From: Pyricularia pennisetigena
Taxonomy: Eukaryota; Ascomycota; Sordariomycetes; Magnaporthales; Pyriculariaceae
NCBI RefSeq assembly: GCF_004337985.1
Contig: NC_043741.1
Span: 6,453,077-6,517,076 of the forward strand
Direction: 5' to 3'
DNA: 64,000 nucleotides
Below the pieces are notes generated by a model. The model ran no database searches, was not told the origin of the DNA, and saw only the letters and a list, made by a program, of their open reading frames with translations. Numbering within the stretch: position 1 is the stretch's first letter; each line of letters opens with the position of its first letter. Shown piece after piece: positions 56,871 to 64,000 of this stretch. The translations under genes and the position numbers were made by a program.

Positions 56871-57476
56871 GGGAGAGTACCTTTTGCGTGAAAACCTATG
56901 GTCTTCCCTTCCAATAATTATTATTTTGTTTCCTGCGACGTTGGCCTTTTTTCCGAGACTCTTACATACAGATTTCCATACGAATGAAATGACTTTCGCA
57001 TTATATCACCCAAAGAACCACCCCTGATGCCTTGTGATAGTAGTTATATTCTTTATCAACCCCACAATACAAGCAACATTTCCCAGACTGTGCACTGTAC
57101 CCAGCGTCTGTACTTGTAACTCAGCTGTTGTTTAATACTGTTATAACCACGCCCCTGTCCCTCCCCTAAATGTCTTGTGACGCTCAGCTCGTAGAAGCAG
57201 TTGGTTCGGAGTGCATGTGCCCTTGTTTTTTTTTTTTTTTTTTCTTTTTTTTTTTTTTTGTGTCCTCTCTGCTGTGCTGTCCCAGAACTGTAGGGCAGGG
57301 ATACATTCTTGATTGTACTATGCTATTCGTATGAAATGTATGCGCGGGTAGCATTCCTCAGCATGTGTGGATATGCATCAAAGACACAACTTCCATTGCA
57401 ACATACCCGCACCCGGCTCCCCTCCCGAGCACCTCAAGTCAATCTTCCCCCTTCTTCGCGACCCCACACAAAAATC
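56871..57476. other. Convergent 3' flanks with long T runs
   Basis: Between the WW gene and EMC7. It contains T18, one C and T15 at 57226-57259; no gene is seen. Confidence 0.6.
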
Positions 57477-58466
57477 TCATCTCCTGCCACCATTGCCCTT
57501 CTTCCCGCCGCTGGGCGGAGCCGGAGACGCTTCCTCCCGTTTGGTGCTGCTGCTCCCTCCGCCGGCATTGCCACTTCCCGAACCGGCGAGGAAGGCGGCC
57601 ATGTCGAAGTTCGCGAGGGGGCTGGCATCCTTGCCGCCACCGCCGCCGAGCATGGCGTTCATGGGGCTGGACTTTTGCCGGGCCTCGAATTCGGCGCGGA
57701 CTTCGGGGTCCACTGTGGCAGTGGGAAGGAAACAAAGAGGGGGAGCGTGTCAGACGTACTGTTTTCTATCAGATATGGCATTCCAAGGAAGATTCCCATG
57801 CTCACGAGCGCGAGCAGAATCATGGGGCTCTTGAGGATGCTGAATACAGAGACTGCGGAAAGACGACAGGTTGTTAGTTGCAACTCTTCGAACAAGAACA
57901 TCAATATCCTTTGATATTGAACAAGGGTGAACCCCGAGAAAGCTTCAGCCCGGTCAACAAGCGGCAGGGACAAGAAGAGACTCACAAGTACTCCTCTCGA
58001 CGAAATAATCCTTCCTCCCTAGCACCTTGACCTCAAACGCCGGGACGCCGGCGCCGACATCGACCCTCCTGGCGGGCTCGCCCTTGTTCCCCCAGTCGTT
58101 GCCGCGGAACGTCTCCCACGCCGCGACGGCCAGCTTCCTGTTCTGGTCCGAGGCGGCGGCGTCGACGCGCAGCGGGGCAAAGGCATGCGTCGAGCAGTGC
58201 ACGTCGAGCAGGTACGAGCCGGCCGTGACGTTGGCAAAGACGAACGTGTTGGCGGCCGACAGTGGGGCGTGCAGCTGCTTGCCGGGCCCCGACGACGTCA
58301 GCGTCGCCCGCGTCGATGGCGGTAGCGTGTACGGGTTCGGGAGCTGCGGGGATGCCGGAATCGAGATGGTTATCGAGGTCGTGGGGTCGGATAAGGCGGC
58401 GGCGGCGGCGGCCAGGCAGGTGCCAAAGAGGCGGGCCGCGATGGGCGCAAGCTGTGTGAGCTTCAT
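57477..58466 (-). CDS. EMC7: ER membrane protein complex subunit 7 (EMC7)
   Basis: Three exons, 58466-57986, 57852-57760 and 57712-57477, give 269 residues. A signal peptide (residues 1 to ~25, with an Ala run) is followed by a luminal beta-sandwich domain (about 28-160) with LPPSTRATLTSSG and FANVTAGSYLLDVHCSTHAF, typical of the EMC7/DUF2012 fold. One membrane helix follows (SILKSPMILLALVSMGIFLG), then the cytosolic motif ENMDPEVRAEFEARQ, restored by the second splice, and a Gly/Ser/Lys-rich tail. EMC inserts and stabilises multi-pass and tail-anchored proteins in the ER. The second intron is only 47 nt, near the lower limit for fungi, but the join regenerates the family motif exactly. An in-frame extension upstream of the ATG (from about 58691) would bury the signal peptide and is rejected. 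Confidence 0.9.
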
Positions 58467-59341
58467 CTTTTGGTTTCTGGAGCGCAAGTTTATCGGGACG
58501 TGGCCTCTCTGGGGTGACTGGTATGGCCTTGGCCGGGGGTTTTGAGTGTGGGAAGAACAGTCAAGGTTGCAAATTATGCGTTCTTCGAGCTGGCACTCGG
58601 ATGCGGTGAGTCCACGGCCGTTGGGCAACAAACCGTCGAGTTGCAGAAGTGATATGCGGCCTCGTAGCAGTGCTTGTTTGCATGTATGCATGCCCGGGCT
58701 GGTCTACCTTATCAATTCCCCACGACCGTCGTTGCCCCACATGGCAAATTCGGCAGTCTCTAGCCATCCACAGCGCCAAAATTAACCCACTCCTAGTTGG
58801 TACCTGGAACCAAATGCTCCCCCCAACCCCCCTGCCACCTCCAAAATGGACCTTGCTGGTTGCATTCAACAAGTCTGAATTGCACACATTAATCACCAAT
58901 TTCGCATGCTCACCTCGCCAGCGCCGTCAAATTCCGGTCCTGAATGGATAGCACTACTGCGAACCTGGTGGCCACGGGTTTAATCTACTGCTAGCACCAT
59001 GCGAGGAGTCGGCCCTCACCGCCGCCCACCCGCTATATTACATGCTCTCTCTGTACTTTGTGAGGTGCCAATGGTCGGTCTCGCTCTAGTGCACAAACGG
59101 ATGTCGTTCCTAGGCGTGTTCAGAGTCTTGGGAACAAACTGGACCTGCACCCAAGAACCTTCACTAGCTTTGACTCAAACAGCAGGCCGCTTCTACCACG
59201 TATACGGCACGCATGCTACTGAATAGTAAAGGGGTATCAATAGATTGCAGCTATCTCGCTTGCCAAATATACTTTCTGCCTACACCCATGGGACTAGCCG
59301 CTGGCACGGGCCGTCTCGCCCACTTCATCACGGATCAGAGG
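58467..59341. other. Spacer: EMC7 promoter and MET17 3' flank
   Basis: No gene is supported in these 875 bp; the open frames are short. Confidence 0.5.
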
Positions 59342-61038
<1,697 letters not shown>

Positions 61039-61851
61039 GGCGGCGTTTTTCTATGTGCTGCAAGCAAAGCAAATTGGCAAAAGAGGGCTATTCGGAACCG
61101 TACGTCTGTCTGTCTCTGTTGACCCTGTTGCACGAGGAGGGGTACCGAGGGGGATGTTGCAAAGGGACGCGCAGGAGGCCGGACGTGGCGCCAGACAGCT
61201 TAATATGCTCACGCCATTGAGAACCCTTGTTTTTCTGCTGCTGCATGCATCCAACGCGTGTTCTCAGCTCCAATGGCTTGGGAGCACTCGGTGCGAGGGG
61301 CGCCTCCGCACTTGGGCGAGTTCGGGTCGAAAGGCTGTGGGGTTAGGACAAGCACGTCATTGCTGCTTCCAATTAGAACCGAGTCGTGAACTTCATCCCG
61401 CACATCATTCGGATTGAGCCTACAACATTTTTGATAGGCCGATAGCCGGAAGAATGTGCTGTCTCTTTTTAAACTTGTTCGGACACTCGCCATGGTCAGG
61501 TGTTCCCTTCTACTATTTTACATTGTATCTCTACCACACACACAGCTGGTACAGATCTACTGCATGGGAGTATAAATGCGGTCGGTTCAGGATCAAAATA
61601 ATAAGTACCACCATACAAAGACCACTCCCAAACAAGAATGGTACCCATCACACAAGAAAAGGAAAAAAAAAAAAAAAAAAAAAGCACCAAAACCCGCGAT
61701 ACCCAGTGGTTGCCCATTCCATGATCCCCAAAACGCGCACGCATCAGTGAAATTTGTCCAAAGTAAAAATAATATTTCCCCCCAGCACAGCTGTTTTTGG
61801 TGTTTTAAAAATATCTTCGTACAATGAACATTGATGACACCCATTCCAAGA
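61039..61851. other. Spacer: MET17 promoter and MARVEL gene 3' flank
   Basis: It contains an A21 run at 61663-61683. No gene is supported. Confidence 0.5.
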
Positions 61852-62305
61852 TCAGATCAAAACCCTTGATCCCTTGAAAGGAGTCACTACACTAACGGAG
61901 CCCCTTTTGAGCGCCCGCTTCTTCTTTCTCGGAAGAGCCATCTTTTCGCCGCCGCCGCCGCCGCCACCGCCACCAGTAACTTCACTCTTGATGCTCCCGT
62001 GGTCGTCCTCAGTGCCGTTCTTGTCGTTGTCCTTGTCGTCGTAGCCGCCGCCATCGCCGCCGTCGTAATCATCATCCCGGTACCTGAATAGGCCTTCCTC
62101 CTTGACGTCGTCCCCGATGAACTCGCCGAGCTCCGTGTCGATGGACGAGGCCCGCCTGTCCCAGGCTAGGGCGGCCTTCTTCCAGTGCACCTCGAGCGAG
62201 GGGCGAGAGCGGTGGCCCGACGAGGCCGAGACGGGGGGAAGCGTCATGGGGGAGTGTTTGAGGCGGACGCCTCCGGCGACGTGGCTGGCCAGCGGGTCCA
62301 TTAGG
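61852..62305 (-). CDS. Possible alternative 3' exon of the MARVEL-domain gene
   Basis: An open frame without internal stops continues past the MARVEL stop in another frame. Its residues look protein-like: SASSGHRSRPSLEVHWKKAA, then SSIDTELGEFIGDDVKEEGL, an Asp/Gly-rich stretch, a Gly run and a Lys/Arg cluster (PRKKKRALKR). A GTCAGC donor at 62352 with a CCGCAG acceptor ending at 62306 joins it in frame (Thr across the junction). A weaker GTCGAC donor six bases earlier also works. No clear branch-point sequence is present in the 47-53-nt intron, which is why I keep the shorter form as the main model. Confidence 0.4.
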
Positions 62306-62926
62306 CTGCGGAATCTTCCTTCTTCTCGAGGGGGAGCCCGCCCGGGGCTGACGTCGACGGGGCGCCCCCCGCGCCCCTGCGGAGGCCCCCCAGGCCGCCG
62401 CCGAACCCCGACTTGAAGAAGACCTCCTTGGCGGTCAACCCTGCCGTGACGGAGAAGAGGATCCATTGGAAGGAGCCAAAGGCCGTCGAGGCCCGGGCCG
62501 AGCCGCATACGGGGCCGCGGCAGAAGACGAGCCCGTTGAGGAACACGGCCAGCGCGATGAAGCCGGCAAAGTAGAAGAGGACGTTGAGCGCCTCGAGTCC
62601 CAGGGCGATGTATGGGTTGAAGATGCGAGGCATGAACCGGGGCACGCCCTCGACGTAGCCGAGCGTCATCAACGTCATGAGGGGTATGAAGATCAGGAAG
62701 TTGATCTGAGACGGTGATGACGCCGTGGTCTCCATATTGTACCAGTTGGCGACTGAGAAGTCGGTTAGGCTATGTTAGAAGACATGTTCGAGAGAAGCTT
62801 GCAGTGCAGATGACTTTTTTGAGTCCTGAGAAAGAAGAACAAAGACGTACCATATCCCGAGAGTCCCAGGATTATTATCGCGAACAGGGCCTGGGTCGCC
62901 CGGATGGGGAGGAGGATTTTATTCAT
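62301..62926 (-). CDS. MARVEL-domain four-helix membrane protein (Nce102-like family)
   Basis: Two exons, 62926-62851 and 62752-62301, give 175 residues. Four membrane helices fit a MARVEL domain: ATQALFAIIILGLSGYV (1-26), INFLIFIPLMTLMTLGYV (38-58), LNVLFYFAGFIALAVFL (75-97) and FGSFQWILFSVTAGLTAK (112-132). The motif FCRGPVCGSARASTAFG between helices 3 and 4 is typical of fungal MARVEL proteins. Such proteins organise plasma membrane domains (eisosome/MCC) or non-classical export, so this is a general assignment. A TATATATA box lies 86-93 bp upstream (63012-63019). The C terminus after SGFGG is Gly/Ala-rich and may not be the true one: a 47-nt intron (62352-62306) would splice to another frame continuing to 61852 and give 309 residues. 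Confidence 0.82.
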
Positions 62927-64000
62927 CTTGGCGACGATCTGTTGCTGATGAGATTCGACAGTGTAGGAAACCGAGGAGATCGGACAGGAATTTGTGATGC
63001 TGGATCACGGGTATATATAAGAAAGGAAGAAAGTGGTAGGATAAAAAGGGCCCGCCGTATATTTTGCTGCAGTGAAGGGTACAGAAAAGAGGAGAAAGAA
63101 AATAGAAAGAAAAAAAAAGGAGAGAAAACGTAAAAAAACAAATTGCCTTTGAAATGGATTTGATTCAAAACAACCGCGAGCAAGCTGACAAGCGGAAGGA
63201 GAGAAGGGGCGGGGGGTGTGGCCACGGCGAGGTAGAAAAAGAATACAGACCGGCCAAGGTTGAACTGTAGATTATGGTTTCCTCTAGCCTGACGAGCTCA
63301 TTGGATGGGTCCATCCCATGTTGCAACCTTTGCCTAGGATGTCCTATAATGGGGTTGCCTGCCACGACTTGCCATGCTCTGCACTCGCATCTTTCGCTCC
63401 GAGGATGCTGACGGGGTATCCCCTAGGTTGTATGGTACAGACGTTGCTGGATGCCGCGACTTCTGAATCCCATCTGAAACGGGGTACAGGTGGGTTCTGA
63501 TGGGCGAGCAGGGGTATGTCTTGCCGTGCCCGGGTCTTTTTTTTGGTCATCCACTTCCGGATTGTCAGTCCGCTTGGACCCAAATGTAACCCATAATTCC
63601 CTGAGCCTCTGCAGTTGATTGTGGACAATCACACCTTCAACGGCTGCGGAGAAATGCTATTCTTGTTGAAAATGGGACGCATGTATGTACATGTGCAGTA
63701 ACATTTCCAATCTCGGCCTGCAACACGTGCACTCGGCATTTGTCCTATTCTTTGTAGCTGGCTGCCCCGTTTTGTTGTTTTAAATTTCAATTCCACAGCA
63801 TGCGTTAACGGCACATAGAAAAAAAAAAAATATGGATAAAAACAAATCAAAGTTTCGTGAAGCTTAAAAAACGACTCGACTTGGATTGGCACAGATTCCA
63901 AGAAAACCCGTTTGAGGAAAAGAGCGGGAAGTAGTTCTAGACCCGCAAATAGGCTACAGTAGCTTCTTGTTCGCGTCTTAAAGCGCCATAGCGGCCAGAG
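62927..64000. other. Right-end region without a supported gene
   Basis: Promoter side of the MARVEL gene. A purine-rich (A/G) tract lies at about 63070-63135. The remaining open frames are under 101 codons and show no features. Confidence 0.5.
63012..63019 (-). promoter_or_regulatory. TATA box of the MARVEL-domain gene
   Basis: TATATATA lies 86-93 bp upstream of the ATG at 62926; it is palindromic, so orientation is inferred from the gene. Confidence 0.4.

Noticed and set aside
57954..58691. Longer EMC7 start with 75 extra N-terminal residues
   Set aside because: It would hide the signal peptide that begins at 58466 and contains no conserved sequence.
61100..61500. CYS3/Met4-type binding site upstream of MET17 (CACGTCAT near 61354)
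   Set aside because: Only a half-site; no ATGRYRYCAT palindrome or CACGTG is present.

Overview
The window is nuclear DNA of a filamentous ascomycete (Pezizomycotina), most likely a Sordariomycete. Genes are interrupted by short introns (mostly 47-300 nt) with GTRAGT-like donors and CTRAC-like branch points. The gene set is fungal: Get1, Rud3, the Vtc polyphosphate complex, NADH-GOGAT, a Pmt2-type mannosyltransferase, and large fungal-only families. AT-rich tandem repeats carry transition-biased divergence. The species cannot be named from the sequence alone. Three assembly gaps are present (one N at 19238, 11 N at 39373-39383, 106 N at 56765-56870).

Layout, left to right: a 29-residue Cys-rich metallothionein-like peptide (-); an Avt2-type amino acid transporter (-); a secreted or GPI-type aspartic protease (-); a prenyltransferase alpha-repeat protein (-) head-to-head with GET1 (+); an uncharacterised membrane protein (+) convergent with the Golgi coiled-coil protein RUD3 (-); a small secreted protein (-) whose start lies inside an AT-rich tandem duplication; a 795-residue ascomycete protein of unknown function (+); NOP15-like ribosome biogenesis factor (+); VTC2/3 (-); the eight-exon GLT1 glutamate synthase (-); a 5.7-kb stretch without genes; APC15 (+); the SNARE BET1 (-); PMT2 (+); a Rab4/Ypt4-like GTPase with a long insertion (-); a choline-transporter-like protein (+); a WWM1-like WW protein cut by a gap (+); EMC7 (-); O-acetylhomoserine sulfhydrylase MET17/cysD (-); and a MARVEL-domain membrane protein (-).

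The genes are mostly housekeeping and show no biosynthetic cluster. Several serve the secretory pathway (GET1, EMC7, BET1, RUD3, Rab, PMT2), and others serve vacuolar or nutrient metabolism (AVT2, VTC2, GLT1, MET17). The part most unlike the rest is 18.0-19.2 kb: a two-cysteine secreted protein, with a spacing compatible with MAX-type effectors, whose promoter and first 14 codons exist in two diverged tandem copies. I rebuilt the gene models by hand, joining exons by reading frame, splice signals and family similarity; no database search or transcript data was available.
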